64,000 nucleotides of DNA, taken from Pseudomonas sp. S31. GTDB lineage: Bacteria > Pseudomonadota > Gammaproteobacteria > Pseudomonadales > Pseudomonadaceae. A program made the translations under genes and the position numbers. The stretch is taken from NCBI RefSeq assembly GCF_016648105.1, contig NZ_JACVVE010000017.1, positions 1-64,000 on the forward strand. Direction: 5' to 3'. The notes under the pieces are model-generated. The model saw only the letters and a list, made by a program, of their open reading frames with translations. It searched no databases and was not told the origin of the DNA. This document shows positions 26,401 to 35,797 of this stretch, in pieces. How positions within the stretch are numbered: the first letter of the stretch is position 1; each line of letters starts with the position of its first letter.

Positions 26401-26848
26401 TGGGCTTTCTCCGGTCTATGGGTGATGCGATGCCTGTGCCGGCCTTTTCGCGGCGGTTCGGCGCCCCGATGAACCCGCTCCTACAGAAGGCGGCGTTGGC
26501 CCTGCAGGAGCGGGTTTACCCGCGAGTGGGCCGGCCCAGGTACCAACGAATTCTGACCAGCATTCGATCAGGCTGGCAACAGGTTGTACGATGTCCAAAC
26601 TCTGCAACTTACCCACCTCTACAAAAACACGCCCCGCTAGAATCTTAAAAATCCTTTAAAAAACAAGATCTTGCTCAAACACAAACGTCCCAACCCCCGC
26701 CACAAATTTTTTTGGACATCGCAGTCCTCGCCCCGCCCATCTGCAAAAAACGATCTAACCCCAGCATTGCATTTCAGCAGTTGTACGACCACCTTAACAA
26801 AGGGACTGCAGCCCAACCTCAACCAACAACAACAAACGAGGTCGACTC
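26401..26848. other. Divergent intergenic region with interrupted REP pair
   Basis: This 448-bp gap lies between the AraC gene and the transporter. Positions 26440-26534 hold a REP pair whose left arm is interrupted after TTCGCGG by about 16 bases, so it no longer matches the right arm. From about 26590 the sequence becomes AT-rich, as expected for the divergent promoters. A CA-rich motif lies before the transporter start. Confidence 0.75.
26819..26841 (+). promoter_or_regulatory. Crc/Hfq-type CA-rich motif at ribosome-binding site
   Basis: AACCAACAACAACAAACGAGG (26821-26841) runs into the Shine-Dalgarno ACGAGG of the transporter. Repeated AAnAAC triplets beside the start codon are the hallmark of Hfq/Crc catabolite-repression targets in Pseudomonas. 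Binding is inferred. Confidence 0.6.
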
Positions 26849-28192
26849 ATGTCGAGCACGCCTACCTCGCGTTCCGCGGCGCCGTCGTTCGCCCTGGACG
26901 CGGCCCCATCGCAACGCCTGCCCACCCGCCGCCGCTGGTTCATGCTGTCACTGCTGCTGGTGGCGACCATCATCAACTACGTCGACCGGGTCAACATTTC
27001 CATCGCCGCGCCTTTCATGTCCAAGGACCTGGGCCTGGACAAGGTCGAGATGGGCCTGATCTTCTCCGCCTTCGCCTGGACCTATGCCCTGGCCCTTGTG
27101 CCTGCCGGTTTCGTCGCCGACCGCTTCGGTTCGCGCCTGACTTACGGCGTGTCGCTGATCAGTTGGTCGGCAGTCACCGTCGCCCAGGGTCTGGCCAGCG
27201 GCTTCGCCTCGCTGTTCGGCCTACGCCTGGCGGTGGGCGCCATGGAGGCCCCAGCCTTCCCGGCCAACAGCCGCGCGGTGACGGTGTGGTTCCCCGCCCG
27301 TGAACGCGGCATGGCCAGCAGCATCTACGTCTGCGGCCAGTACCTGGGCACGGCTCTGTTCACCGGCGCCCTGCTGTGGCTGGCCACCACCTACGACTGG
27401 CGCCATGTGTTCTACAGCACTGGCGTTGTCGGCATCGTGTTCGGCGTGTTGTGGCTGTGGCTGTACCGCGACCCACTGAACTGCAAGAAAGTCAGCAAGG
27501 AAGAACTGGCGTACATCGAGGATGGCGGCGCCCTGGTGAAAAGCAGCCAGCAGCGCACCCGCTTCGACTGGCGTCAGGTGGCCGAACTGTTCCGCTATCG
27601 CCAGGTGTGGGCGATCTGCCTGGGCAAGTTCGCCAGCACCTCGGCGCTGTACTTCTTCCTCACCTGGTTCCCCACCTATCTGATCGAAGAGCGCCAGCTG
27701 ACCCTGATCAAGGTCGGCATCTTCGCGGTGATGCCGTTCATTGGCGCCACCGTGGGCATTCTCCTGGCAGGGATCGTTTCCGACCTGCTGATCCGCCGCG
27801 GCTACTCCCTGTCGTTCGCCCGCAAGTTGCCACTGGTGGTCGGTTCGATGCTGGGCATGTCGATCGTGCTGGTGAACTTCACCGACTCCAACGTGCTGTG
27901 CATCGCCGTGCTGACCCTGGCGTTCTTCGCCCAGGGCATCGCCTCGTCGTCGTGGGCGGCGGTGTCGGAAGTGGCGCCCAAGGAGCTGATCGGGCTCACC
28001 GGCGGTATCACCAGCCTGGCAGCCAATATCGGCGGCATCGTCACGCCGATCGTGATCGGCGCCATCGTGCATGCCAGCGGCTCGTTCGCCATGGCGTTCT
28101 GGTTCATCGGTGGCGTGGCGCTGATGGGCACCCTGTCGTATTCGCTGCTGCTTGGGAAGCTGTACCGGATCGAGTTGAAGACGGCCGCTTGA
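26849..28192 (+). CDS. MFS transporter, anion:cation symporter (ACS) family
   Basis: A 447-residue 12-helix transporter of the ACS family, which takes up organic anions such as hexuronates, glucarate, phthalate or tartrate. The family motif NYVDRVNISIAAPFMSKDLGL is near residue 47, and VADRFGSRLTYG is the loop 2-3 motif. It is the first gene of a cluster with an FAA hydrolase, an SDR and a hydroxyacid dehydrogenase. The ribosome-binding site overlaps a CA-rich Crc/Hfq motif, so translation is probably repressed on preferred carbon sources. Confidence 0.9.
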   Translation: MSSTPTSRSAAPSFALDAAPSQRLPTRRRWFMLSLLLVATIINYVDRVNISIAAPFMSKDLGLDKVEMGLIFSAFAWTYALALVPAGFVADRFGSRLTYGVSLISWSAVTVAQGLASGFASLFGLRLAVGAMEAPAFPANSRAVTVWFPARERGMASSIYVCGQYLGTALFTGALLWLATTYDWRHVFYSTGVVGIVFGVLWLWLYRDPLNCKKVSKEELAYIEDGGALVKSSQQRTRFDWRQVAELFRYRQVWAICLGKFASTSALYFFLTWFPTYLIEERQLTLIKVGIFAVMPFIGATVGILLAGIVSDLLIRRGYSLSFARKLPLVVGSMLGMSIVLVNFTDSNVLCIAVLTLAFFAQGIASSSWAAVSEVAPKELIGLTGGITSLAANIGGIVTPIVIGAIVHASGSFAMAFWFIGGVALMGTLSYSLLLGKLYRIELKTAA

Positions 28193-28203
28193 ACACCCAC
28201 CCG

Positions 28204-28239
28204 CCGTTTCACCGCCGCTCCTACACGGCGGTGAAACGG
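28204..28239. repeat. Short REP-like hairpin
   Basis: CCGTTTCACCGCC and its exact complement flank a loop containing GCTCCTACA, the REP tail. It lies 12 bp after the transporter stop and 105 bp before the next gene, and could reduce read-through into the FAA hydrolase gene. Confidence 0.6.
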
Positions 28240-28343
28240 CCGCAAGCAAAGACCCCGGATTAGTCCAAGCCAACCCCGTTTATCTCCAACTTTGCCCGCC
28301 AGCGGCTGTTTACGCTGGTGACTCCAGCACGGAGGAAGTACTC

Positions 28344-29054
28344 ATGTCGTACCTGTTCCCCCCACCGCCCACGGTCAGCCTGCCGATCCACGGCAGCACC
28401 ACGCGCTTTCCCGTGGGCCGGGTATTCTGCCTGGGCCGCAACTACCCCTGGCCCGAGGCCGCAGGCCCGGCGCCGAGCGAGCCGGTGTTCTTCATGAAGC
28501 CAGCCTGCAATGTCGTCGAGGCCACCGGCGAACTGCCCTTCCCGCCACAAACCGACGAGTTCTGCCATGAGATCGAGTTGGTCGTGGCAATTGCCGAAGG
28601 CGGTGCCGACATCGCCCCCGAGCAGGCCCTCACGCACGTCTACGGCTTTGCCGCAGGCCTCGACCTGACCCGCCGCGACCGCCAGCGCCAGGCGAAGGCC
28701 GAAGGGCTGCCGTGGGAAGGCGCCAAGGTGTTCGAGGCTTCGGCGCCGATGACCGCCATCGTGCCGGCCAGCCAGCGCGCCTGGCCGCTGGATGCCAGCC
28801 TGTGGCTGCAGGTCAATGGCCAGGAGCGCCAGCGCGCCCACCTCGCCCAGCAGACCTGGCCACTGGCCGAGGTGATCAGCCGACTGTCCCGGCAACTGCC
28901 ACTACGTCCCGGCGACCTGATCATGACCGGCAGCCCGCCCGGCGTGGCACCCTTGAACCCCGGCGATGTGATCCACGCCGGCATCGACGGCATCGGTGAA
29001 CTGCACCTGCAGGTCGGCCCACGACCGACCGCCTCACACGCGAACGCAGCCTGA
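28344..29054 (+). CDS. Fumarylacetoacetate hydrolase (FAH) family protein
   Basis: A 236-residue hydrolase of the FAH superfamily. [13 protein letters not shown] is the N-terminal substrate block; [10 protein letters not shown] is the conserved lysine region; [12 protein letters not shown] holds the metal-binding Glu pair; [15 protein letters not shown] is the C-terminal signature. Relatives include fumarylpyruvate hydrolase and 2-keto-3-deoxy-acid lyases or dehydratases. The start has GGAGGAAG upstream. It lies 16 bp before the SDR gene. The reaction in this cluster is not known. Confidence 0.88.
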   Translation: MSYLFPPPPTVSLPIHGSTTRFPVGRVFCLGRNYPWPEAAGPAPSEPVFFMKPACNVVEATGELPFPPQTDEFCHEIELVVAIAEGGADIAPEQALTHVYGFAAGLDLTRRDRQRQAKAEGLPWEGAKVFEASAPMTAIVPASQRAWPLDASLWLQVNGQERQRAHLAQQTWPLAEVISRLSRQLPLRPGDLIMTGSPPGVAPLNPGDVIHAGIDGIGELHLQVGPRPTASHANAA

Positions 29055-29070
29055 CGTACTGGAGAACTCC

Positions 29071-29835
29071 ATGAGCCAAACCCCAAACAAGAAAATCGCC
29101 TTGGTCACCGGTGCCGGCAGCGGCATCGGCCGCGCTGTCGCCCTCGCCCTGCTCGAGGACGGTTTCAGCCTGGTGCTCGCCGGGCGCCGCGCCGAACCGC
29201 TGCAGGCCTTGGCCGAACAGGCCCGGGCTGCCGGCGGCGAAGCCCTGGCCGTGCCCACCGACGTGCGCGACGAGCACAGCGTAGCGCAGTTGTTCGCCAC
29301 CATCGAGGAAGTGCATGGCCGCCTCGATGTGGTGTTCAACAACGCCGGCATCAATGCCCCAGCGGTACCGGTCGACGAGCTGCCGCTGGAAAACTGGCGC
29401 AACGTCATCGCCACCAACGTCGATGGCGTGTACCTGTGCGCCCGTGCCGCCTTCGGCCTGATGCGCCGCCAGCAGCCCCAGGGTGGGCGGATCATCAACA
29501 ACGGCTCGATCTCGGCGCACACCCCACGCCCGTTCACCGCCCCCTACACCGCCAGCAAGCATGCGGTGCTGGGCCTGACCAAGGCCCTGGCGCTGGATGG
29601 CCGGGCCTACAACATCGTCTGCAGCCAGGTGGACATCGGCAATGCCCTGACCGAACTGTCCGAACGCATGACCCGCGGCGTGCGCCAGGCCAACGGCGAC
29701 ATCGCCGCCGAACCGATGGTCGACGTGCGCCATGTCGCCGATGCGGTGCGCTACATCGCCGCGCTGCCGCTGGAGGCCAACGTGCTGAACATGACCGTGA
29801 TGGCCAGCAACATGCCCTTCGTCGGGCGCGGCTGA
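29071..29835 (+). CDS. Short-chain dehydrogenase/reductase
   Basis: A 254-residue NAD(P)-dependent SDR. The cofactor motif TGAGSGIG is near the N-terminus, NNAG follows at about residue 90, and the catalytic YTASK is preceded by a serine in NGSISAHT. The ATG at 29071 has GGAG upstream and opens the Rossmann fold at the usual distance; an earlier in-frame start lies inside the FAA gene. Probably oxidises a hydroxy acid or sugar acid intermediate of the cluster. Confidence 0.92.
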   Translation: MSQTPNKKIALVTGAGSGIGRAVALALLEDGFSLVLAGRRAEPLQALAEQARAAGGEALAVPTDVRDEHSVAQLFATIEEVHGRLDVVFNNAGINAPAVPVDELPLENWRNVIATNVDGVYLCARAAFGLMRRQQPQGGRIINNGSISAHTPRPFTAPYTASKHAVLGLTKALALDGRAYNIVCSQVDIGNALTELSERMTRGVRQANGDIAAEPMVDVRHVADAVRYIAALPLEANVLNMTVMASNMPFVGRG

Positions 29836-29864
29836 TCTCTGACTGTCTTGAAGGAAGTGTCTTG

Positions 29865-30815
29865 ATGAAACCTGAAATCCTGCAACTGAGCCCCATCCTC
29901 ATCCCGGCGGTGCGCGAGCGCCTGGAATCACTGTTCACCGTGCACCGCTACTATGAGCAGGCCGACAAGGACGCCTGCATCGCCGCCCATGGCGCCAACA
30001 TCCGTGGCGTGGTCACCGGCGGGCACACCGGTATCAGCCAGGCGCTGATGGCGCGCCTGCCCAACCTCGAAGTGGTGGCGGTGAATGGCGTGGGCACCGA
30101 TGCGGTGGACCTGGCCTACGCCCGCGACCGCGGCATCCAGGTGACCGCGACCATCGGCGCGCTGACCGAGGACGTCGCCGACCTGGCGATCGGCCTGCTG
30201 ATCGGTGTATGCCGCGGCATCTGCACCGGCGACCGCTTCGTCCGCGCCGGGCACTGGGCCACCAGCGCCACGCCCCTGGCGCCGTTGCCGCTGGCGCGCC
30301 AGGTGTCGGGCATGCGCGTGGGCATCGTCGGCATGGGCCGGGTCGGCCGCGCGGTGGCACAACGGGCGGCGGCGTTCGGTTGTCCGATCCGCTACACCGA
30401 CCTGCAGGCGCTGGATGTGCCGTACGGCTTCGAAGCCGATCTGCTGCAACTGGCCCGGGACAGCGATGCACTGATCCTGGCGGCTGCGGCCGACAAGGGC
30501 GAGGCGCTGGTGGGTCGCGAAGTGTTGCAGGCGTTGGGTTCAGAGGGCTACCTGATCAACATCGCACGCGGCAAGCTGGTGGATGAGCCAGCGCTGATCG
30601 CGGCGTTGCAGGCCGGCGAGATCGCTGGGGCGGCGCTGGATGTGTTCGCCGACGAGCCGCGCGCGCCGGAGGCCTTGTTCGAGCGCGAGGATGTGGTGCT
30701 GCAGCCGCACCGGGCCAGTGCGACGGTGCAGACCCGTACGCGCATGGGCGAGATGGTGGTCGATGGGTTGGTCGAGGTGTTTGCGGGGCGTAGGCCGCAG
30801 GGGTTGGTGATCTAG
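29865..30815 (+). CDS. D-2-hydroxyacid dehydrogenase (GhrB/hydroxypyruvate reductase type)
   Basis: A 316-residue NAD(P)-dependent dehydrogenase of the D-2-hydroxyacid family. The nucleotide motif is GIVGMGRVGRAVA, the catalytic Arg is in NIARGKLVD, Glu in DVFADEPRAPE and His in LQPHRASAT. Typical substrates are glyoxylate, hydroxypyruvate and 2-ketogluconate. It is the last gene of the cluster, 29 bp after the SDR, with AAGGAAG before the start. Confidence 0.9.
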   Translation: MKPEILQLSPILIPAVRERLESLFTVHRYYEQADKDACIAAHGANIRGVVTGGHTGISQALMARLPNLEVVAVNGVGTDAVDLAYARDRGIQVTATIGALTEDVADLAIGLLIGVCRGICTGDRFVRAGHWATSATPLAPLPLARQVSGMRVGIVGMGRVGRAVAQRAAAFGCPIRYTDLQALDVPYGFEADLLQLARDSDALILAAAADKGEALVGREVLQALGSEGYLINIARGKLVDEPALIAALQAGEIAGAALDVFADEPRAPEALFEREDVVLQPHRASATVQTRTRMGEMVVDGLVEVFAGRRPQGLVI

Positions 30816-30827
30816 GTCGCCTGGGCT

Positions 30828-30920
30828 GGCCTCTTCGCGGCTAAAGCCGCTCCTACAGGTCCTGCACCGTTCATGGGGCGGGTGGTGATCCTGTAGGAGC
30901 GGCTTTAGCCGCGAAGAGCC
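30828..30920. repeat. REP inverted pair
   Basis: Arms at 30828-30858 and 30890-30920 of the GGCTAAAGCC subtype lie after the hydroxyacid dehydrogenase. Confidence 0.92.
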
Positions 30921-31105
30921 GTAGAGCTACATAACGACTTTTCCTACTCATCTTTGGGAAGTTCGGAACTCCCATGCGAATTGCTTCCTCGTTAGTGTTC
31001 AACCTCAGCTTTGAGGTAACTGATCGCTAAACCATCATCGACGGGCTTATCCGATTCGAATTGGCAGTGTCTGGTTATCATCCTCCCTAGACGCGAGGCC
31101 TTTTC

Positions 31106-32056
31106 ATGAGCTTCAGCCAGACCCTTGCCGACGTGCTCACCGAAGTCCACACCCCGGCCAACACCTGTAATGCCTGCGAACGTCAGGGCCTGCCGATCCT
31201 CCCGCTGCGCCGCGCCGTGGTACCCGATACCCGTCCAGGCCACGACCCGACCACACAAACCCGGATGGGCTTGCGCACGTTACGTAGCGGCTACCTCTAT
31301 GTACTGCTCAATCAGCGCATCTGGCACGCCTATGAGGTCACCGATCAGGGTCACCTGCGTCGCTTCAACCCCTACGAGCCGAGGCTCGGGCGAGTGCCGT
31401 CGCTGCCCGACCGCTGCATGCATCGGGACCACGATATCCCCTCAGCCTTTCTCAACATTGACACTGAAACCTATGGCTCGGCATGGCTGGCCTTTTCCAG
31501 CGATGCGTGGCCAGCCAGCGTGCTGCACGCCTATCGCAGCGGTGAGGCCCCGGCGCATCGATTCGAGGGACTGGATTTGATCCAAGCCCGCAGCAACCCC
31601 GAGCTGCTAGGTCTGGCCATGACTCCGGATAACCTTCAGGTCGACCGCCAGGTGTTCGAATTCGCTCAGCAGGCGAACGGCCCTTTCGACAGTGCCCATG
31701 GCTTCCACAGCCGGTTCCTGCGCAAGACCGCCCTGCGCGGCTATCTGGTCAATGCGATGGCCCGCCATCAGCTTGAGAATGGCGTGCTGGCAGTGGTGCT
31801 CGATGACACTGTCGGCCTCATCCAGGAATACAACCACCAGCGTCTGAACTGGGTCGTGAAGCGCCAGGCTTGGCGCGAGGACCCGCTGCGTGCGTACCAA
31901 TTGCAGACCTCGCAGATCTTGCAGATCATCCGAGCAACCCATCGTGATTGGGCAGCTCAGGATGTGCGAGCGTTCCAACCACAGACTGGTGATGGGCCTC
32001 CGGTATTCGTCGATCCAGAGGTAGAACGTCAACGCGTGGTAGAGAATAATGCATGA
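31106..32056 (+). CDS. VasX-type T6SS effector N-terminal domain protein, lacking toxin region
   Basis: A 316-residue protein that resembles only the N-terminal region of VasX-type type VI secretion toxins: NTCNACERQGLPILPLRRAVVP, then RMGLRTLRSGYLYVLLNQRIWHAY, the usual opening of these effectors. Known VasX proteins are about three times longer and carry C-terminal membrane-inserting helices; here the frame stops after a charged tail and no such helices remain. The next gene overlaps it as ATGA. No VgrG, PAAR or DUF4123 adaptor gene is nearby, so it is an orphan or a remnant. GAGG lies 9-12 bp before the start. Confidence 0.72.
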   Translation: MSFSQTLADVLTEVHTPANTCNACERQGLPILPLRRAVVPDTRPGHDPTTQTRMGLRTLRSGYLYVLLNQRIWHAYEVTDQGHLRRFNPYEPRLGRVPSLPDRCMHRDHDIPSAFLNIDTETYGSAWLAFSSDAWPASVLHAYRSGEAPAHRFEGLDLIQARSNPELLGLAMTPDNLQVDRQVFEFAQQANGPFDSAHGFHSRFLRKTALRGYLVNAMARHQLENGVLAVVLDDTVGLIQEYNHQRLNWVVKRQAWREDPLRAYQLQTSQILQIIRATHRDWAAQDVRAFQPQTGDGPPVFVDPEVERQRVVENNA

Positions 32057-32856
32057 CGCTGCCACATCGCGGGCTCGGATGGCGATACGACTTACCCGCC
32101 CCCTCGACGCCAGTAACTCAACAGGAGATCATGAGTAATCTGGAGCCGCCACCCAATCACATTGACCAGAACTACATTGAATTACCTAGAACGCTCTTGA
32201 GAGTCAGAGGTGTAGGAATAGTAACCGGAGCACTGGCGATCTTGTCAGGAACGGCGGCACTTCTGTTCGGATTGATCATTGAAACCTACTCGACCAGAAG
32301 CATTGACCTAGAACACATAGCCGTATCAATAGGGATATTTTTGGGTGCAATTTTCACATTCACTCCTTATATTCGCCTTGACCTGAAACTTCCGCGAGAC
32401 GAACCTATTCGATTCAACCGCCACCGACGAAAAGTTTATTTCTACCAATACAGAATCGACAGACTGCACCCTTTTAGCCGTAAGACCTGGGGGGTAAAGC
32501 CAGTTGCTTATAACTGGAACGAACTTACCGTTGAAGTCTATCAATTCTACGCCCCACTAGGTTACGGAGGTTATAAAGAAGAAATTAGAATATCTGTTAG
32601 AAAGCCTGGCACTGACGAAATAATCGACCGAATATTTTTCACAGACGATATAGAAGCAGGCAAGCAGTACTGGGCCACAGCGAGGCTTTTCATGCATGAA
32701 GGAGCCGAAGCCCTCCCTGATTTCGTACACCCACCTTGGGACTGGAACGAGGGCATTCATTCCAACCCATTTAATCAACGCGCCCCTAAAGTTCAATGGC
32801 CCACCGAAATGGACCTGGAGTCCCGCACCGCCCCTATCCCAGAAGTGCGGCAGTGA
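32053..32856 (+). CDS. DUF6708-like membrane protein, T6SS-associated
   Basis: A 267-residue protein with two membrane segments (about residues 56-78 and 92-112) followed by a soluble domain that opens with IRFNRHRRKVYFYQY, as I recall for DUF6708 proteins found beside T6SS effectors. The 32053 start overlaps the effector stop as ATGA; a second in-frame ATG at 32131 has a strong AGGAG and could be the real start (241 residues). Base composition from about 32140 is clearly more AT-rich than its neighbours, pointing to horizontal transfer. It may be an immunity or accessory protein. Confidence 0.65.
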   Translation: MTLPHRGLGWRYDLPAPSTPVTQQEIMSNLEPPPNHIDQNYIELPRTLLRVRGVGIVTGALAILSGTAALLFGLIIETYSTRSIDLEHIAVSIGIFLGAIFTFTPYIRLDLKLPRDEPIRFNRHRRKVYFYQYRIDRLHPFSRKTWGVKPVAYNWNELTVEVYQFYAPLGYGGYKEEIRISVRKPGTDEIIDRIFFTDDIEAGKQYWATARLFMHEGAEALPDFVHPPWDWNEGIHSNPFNQRAPKVQWPTEMDLESRTAPIPEVRQ

Positions 32857-32867
32857 AATCGGTGAGC

Positions 32868-33230
32868 TCAGCCCACCGCCACCTCCACCGCCCCGCCATT
32901 CAACCGCACCGGCCACACCCGCAACCGCTGCCCGGCATCCTCCAGGCACTGCCCGCTCTCCAGGCTGAAATGCTGCTTGTACAGCGGCGCCGCCACCACC
33001 AACTCCCCTTGCACACTGCCCACCAGCCCACGGCCGATGACATTGGCGCCGGAGCGCGGGTCGCGGTTGTCCAGCGCGTACACCGCCTGGGCCTGCCCCG
33101 GCAGGTAAAACAGTGCCACCTGCTCGCCCCCGAGCCACACCACCACGCCGGAATCGGCCACCAGGTCATCGGCCTGGCACACCGCCTGCCAGGTCGGTTG
33201 GGTTTTCATAACAGCATTGGACAGGTTCAT
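32868..33230 (-). CDS. nirD: Nitrite reductase small subunit NirD
   Basis: NirD (120 residues) is the small subunit of NAD(P)H-dependent assimilatory nitrite reductase. It has the Rieske-like fold without the metal ligands (VALFYLPGQAQAVYALDNRDPRSGANVIGRGLVG, then PLYKQHFSLESGQCL). Its ATG overlaps the nirB stop by one base (TGATG), so it is translated with nirB. Confidence 0.93.
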   Translation of the reverse strand: MNLSNAVMKTQPTWQAVCQADDLVADSGVVVWLGGEQVALFYLPGQAQAVYALDNRDPRSGANVIGRGLVGSVQGELVVAAPLYKQHFSLESGQCLEDAGQRLRVWPVRLNGGAVEVAVG

Positions 33231-35782
33231 CAGACAGCCTCCTCGACAGTAGGGATCAGGTGCAGCGGTGCGGCAGGCCGGCGTTGTTCGCGCTCGCGGA
33301 CGAAGTGCACGTCCGGGTCGGCGCGCCGGTCGTTGACGAAGGTGCGGAAGCGCTTGAGCTTCTCCGGGTCTTTCAGGGCGTTGGCCCATTCGCATTCATA
33401 CTGGTCGACCACATGCTGCATCTGCGCTTCCAGCTCGGCCGCCAGGCCCAGGCTGTCGTCGAGGATCACCTGCTTGAGATAGTCCAGGCCGCCATCGAGG
33501 CTTTCGCGCCACACCGAGGTGCGCTGCAGCTTGTCGGCAGTGCGGATGTAGAACATCAACACCCGGTCGATCAGGCGCACCAGGGTCTCGTCGTCCAGGT
33601 CGGTGGCGAACAGCTCTGCATGCCGAGGACGCATGCCGCCGTTACCGCAGATGTACAGGTTCCAGCCCTTGTCGGTGGCGATCACGCCGATGTCCTTGCT
33701 CTGCGCCTCGGCGCACTCGCGGGTACAGCCCGACACCGCGAACTTGAGCTTGTGCGGGCTGCGCAGGCCCTTGTAGCGGTCCTCAAGGCGCAACGCCATG
33801 GCGACGCTGTCCTGCACGCCATAGCGGCACCAGGTGCTGCCCACGCACGACTTCACCGTGCGGGTCGACTTGCCGTAGGCATGGCCAGTCTCGAAGCCTG
33901 CCTCGATCAGTTCGCCCCAGATCAGCGGCAGCTCGTGCAGCTGGGCGCCGAACAGGTCGATGCGCTGGCCACCGGTGATCTTGGTGTAGAGGTCGTATTT
34001 CTTCGCCACCTGGCCGATCACGATCAGTTTGTCCGGGGTGATCTCGCCACCGGGGATGCGCGGCACCACCGAGTAGGTACCGTTCTTCTGCATGTTGGCC
34101 ATGAAGGTGTCGTTGGTGTCCTGCAGCGGCACCAGCGCCGGGTCCATGATCGGCTGGTTCCAGCACGAGGCGAGGATGTTGCCCACCGCTGGCTTGCAGA
34201 TGTCGCAGCCGACGTGGCCCTTGCCGTGGCGGGCGAGCAGGTCGTGGAAGGTGCGAATGCCCTCGACCCGTACCAGGCCGTAGAGCTCCTGGCGGGTGTA
34301 GGCGAAGTGTTCGCACAGGCTCTTGTCCACGGTCACGCCACGGGCGCTCAGCTCGTGCTCGAAGACCTGCTTGAGCAAGGCCGCGCAGCCGCCGCACCCC
34401 GTGGCCGCCTTGGTGCAGCCCTTGACCGCGGCGAGGTCGCCGCAGCCGCTGTCGATGGCCGCACACACCGCGCCTTTGCTGACGTTGTGGCACGAGCAGA
34501 TGGTCGCGCTGTCAGGCAGGGCATCGGCGCCCAGGGCAGGCGCGCCACCACTTTGCGGCAAGATCAAGGCGGCCGGGTCGGCCGGCAGGGCGATGCCGTT
34601 CTGGGCGTATTGCAGCAGGGTGTCGTAGTAGCTGTTGTCACCGACCAGCACCGCGCCGAGCACGTGCTTGCCGCTGGCATCCACCACCAGGCGGCGGTAG
34701 GCGCTGTTGGCCTCGTCGATGAAGCGGTAGCTGCGCGCGCCCGGCGTGGCACCGTGGGCATCGCCGATGGAGCCGACATCCACGCCCAGCAGCTTGAGCT
34801 TGGTCGACATGTCGGCACCGGTGAATTCGCCGGCTGCCTCGCCCAGCAGCAGCGCCGCCAGGTTGCGCGCCATGCTGTAGCCCGGGGCGACCAGGCCGAA
34901 CACGCTGCCGTTCCACGAGGCGCACTCGCCGATGGCGAAGATGCGCGGGTCGCTGGAGCGGCAATGGTTGTCGATCACCACGCCGCCACGGGCCGCGATG
35001 TCCAGGCCGCTGGCACGGCCCAGAGCGTCCTGCGGGCGAATGCCGGCGGAGAACACGATCAGGTCGGTTTCCAGGTGCTCGCCGCCATCGAAGTTCATGC
35101 GGTAGCGGTAATCCTCACCGGCGCTGATCGACTGGGTGGCGCGCGACAGGTGCACGCCCACACCCAGGGCTTCGATCTGCGCCTTCAGCGCCGCGCCGCC
35201 CTCACCGTCCAGTTGCACCGGCATCAGGCGTGGGGCGAACTCCACCACGTGGGCTTCCAGGCCAAGGGACTTCAGTGCGTTTGCGGCTTCCAGGCCGAGC
35301 AAGCCACCACCGACCACCACGCCTCGGCGGGCATCGCTGGCCGCAGCGCGGATCGCGTCGAGGTCGTCGAGGGTGCGGTACACCAGGCGGGCATGGCCGC
35401 TGGAGCCTTCGATCGGCGGCACGAACGGATACGAGCCGGTGGCCAGGATCAATTGGTCGTAGCCGTAGCGGCCTTCGGCAGTGACCACTTCCTGGCGCTC
35501 GCGGTCAATTTCCAGCACTGCTTCGCCCAGGTGCAGGTGCACGCCGTGGCCGTCGTAGAAGTCCTGCCCGCACAGGGCCAAGGTCTCGGCGCAACTGCCG
35601 CCGAAGTATTCCGACAGGTGCACACGATCGTAGGCGCGCTGGCGCTCCTCGCCGAACACCCGCAATTCGAAGCGCGCCAGGGCACCGCGCTCGACCAGTT
35701 GCTCGACGCAGTGGTGACCGACCATGCCGTTGCCGACGATGACCAGTCGCTCTCGTTGCCCGCCGTTCACTGTTGCCTTCAT
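33230..35782 (-). CDS. nirB: Nitrite reductase large subunit NirB
   Basis: NirB (850 residues) reduces nitrite to ammonium with NAD(P)H in the cytoplasm. The N-terminal FAD domain starts at LVIVGNGMVGHHCVEQL, a second Rossmann motif is GVVVGGGLLGLEAA, and a BFD-like [2Fe-2S] region has CSCHNVSKGAVC and CGGCAALLK. The siroheme/[4Fe-4S] part has CVGSTWCRYG and SGCTRECAEAQ. ATG at 35782 is chosen because the FAD domain opens there and GAGG precedes it; the frame stays open upstream only through leader and REP sequence. Transcription starts from a sigma-54 promoter and passes an ANTAR-type leader. Confidence 0.95.
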   Translation of the reverse strand: MKATVNGGQRERLVIVGNGMVGHHCVEQLVERGALARFELRVFGEERQRAYDRVHLSEYFGGSCAETLALCGQDFYDGHGVHLHLGEAVLEIDRERQEVVTAEGRYGYDQLILATGSYPFVPPIEGSSGHARLVYRTLDDLDAIRAAASDARRGVVVGGGLLGLEAANALKSLGLEAHVVEFAPRLMPVQLDGEGGAALKAQIEALGVGVHLSRATQSISAGEDYRYRMNFDGGEHLETDLIVFSAGIRPQDALGRASGLDIAARGGVVIDNHCRSSDPRIFAIGECASWNGSVFGLVAPGYSMARNLAALLLGEAAGEFTGADMSTKLKLLGVDVGSIGDAHGATPGARSYRFIDEANSAYRRLVVDASGKHVLGAVLVGDNSYYDTLLQYAQNGIALPADPAALILPQSGGAPALGADALPDSATICSCHNVSKGAVCAAIDSGCGDLAAVKGCTKAATGCGGCAALLKQVFEHELSARGVTVDKSLCEHFAYTRQELYGLVRVEGIRTFHDLLARHGKGHVGCDICKPAVGNILASCWNQPIMDPALVPLQDTNDTFMANMQKNGTYSVVPRIPGGEITPDKLIVIGQVAKKYDLYTKITGGQRIDLFGAQLHELPLIWGELIEAGFETGHAYGKSTRTVKSCVGSTWCRYGVQDSVAMALRLEDRYKGLRSPHKLKFAVSGCTRECAEAQSKDIGVIATDKGWNLYICGNGGMRPRHAELFATDLDDETLVRLIDRVLMFYIRTADKLQRTSVWRESLDGGLDYLKQVILDDSLGLAAELEAQMQHVVDQYECEWANALKDPEKLKRFRTFVNDRRADPDVHFVREREQRRPAAPLHLIPTVEEAV

Positions 35783-35797
35783 AGCCGATCCTCGATC

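Noticed and set aside
31106..32856. The effector region considered as part of a prophage or full T6SS cluster
   Set aside because: No phage structural genes, integrase, VgrG, Hcp or Tss genes flank it; only the effector N-terminus and one partner are present.
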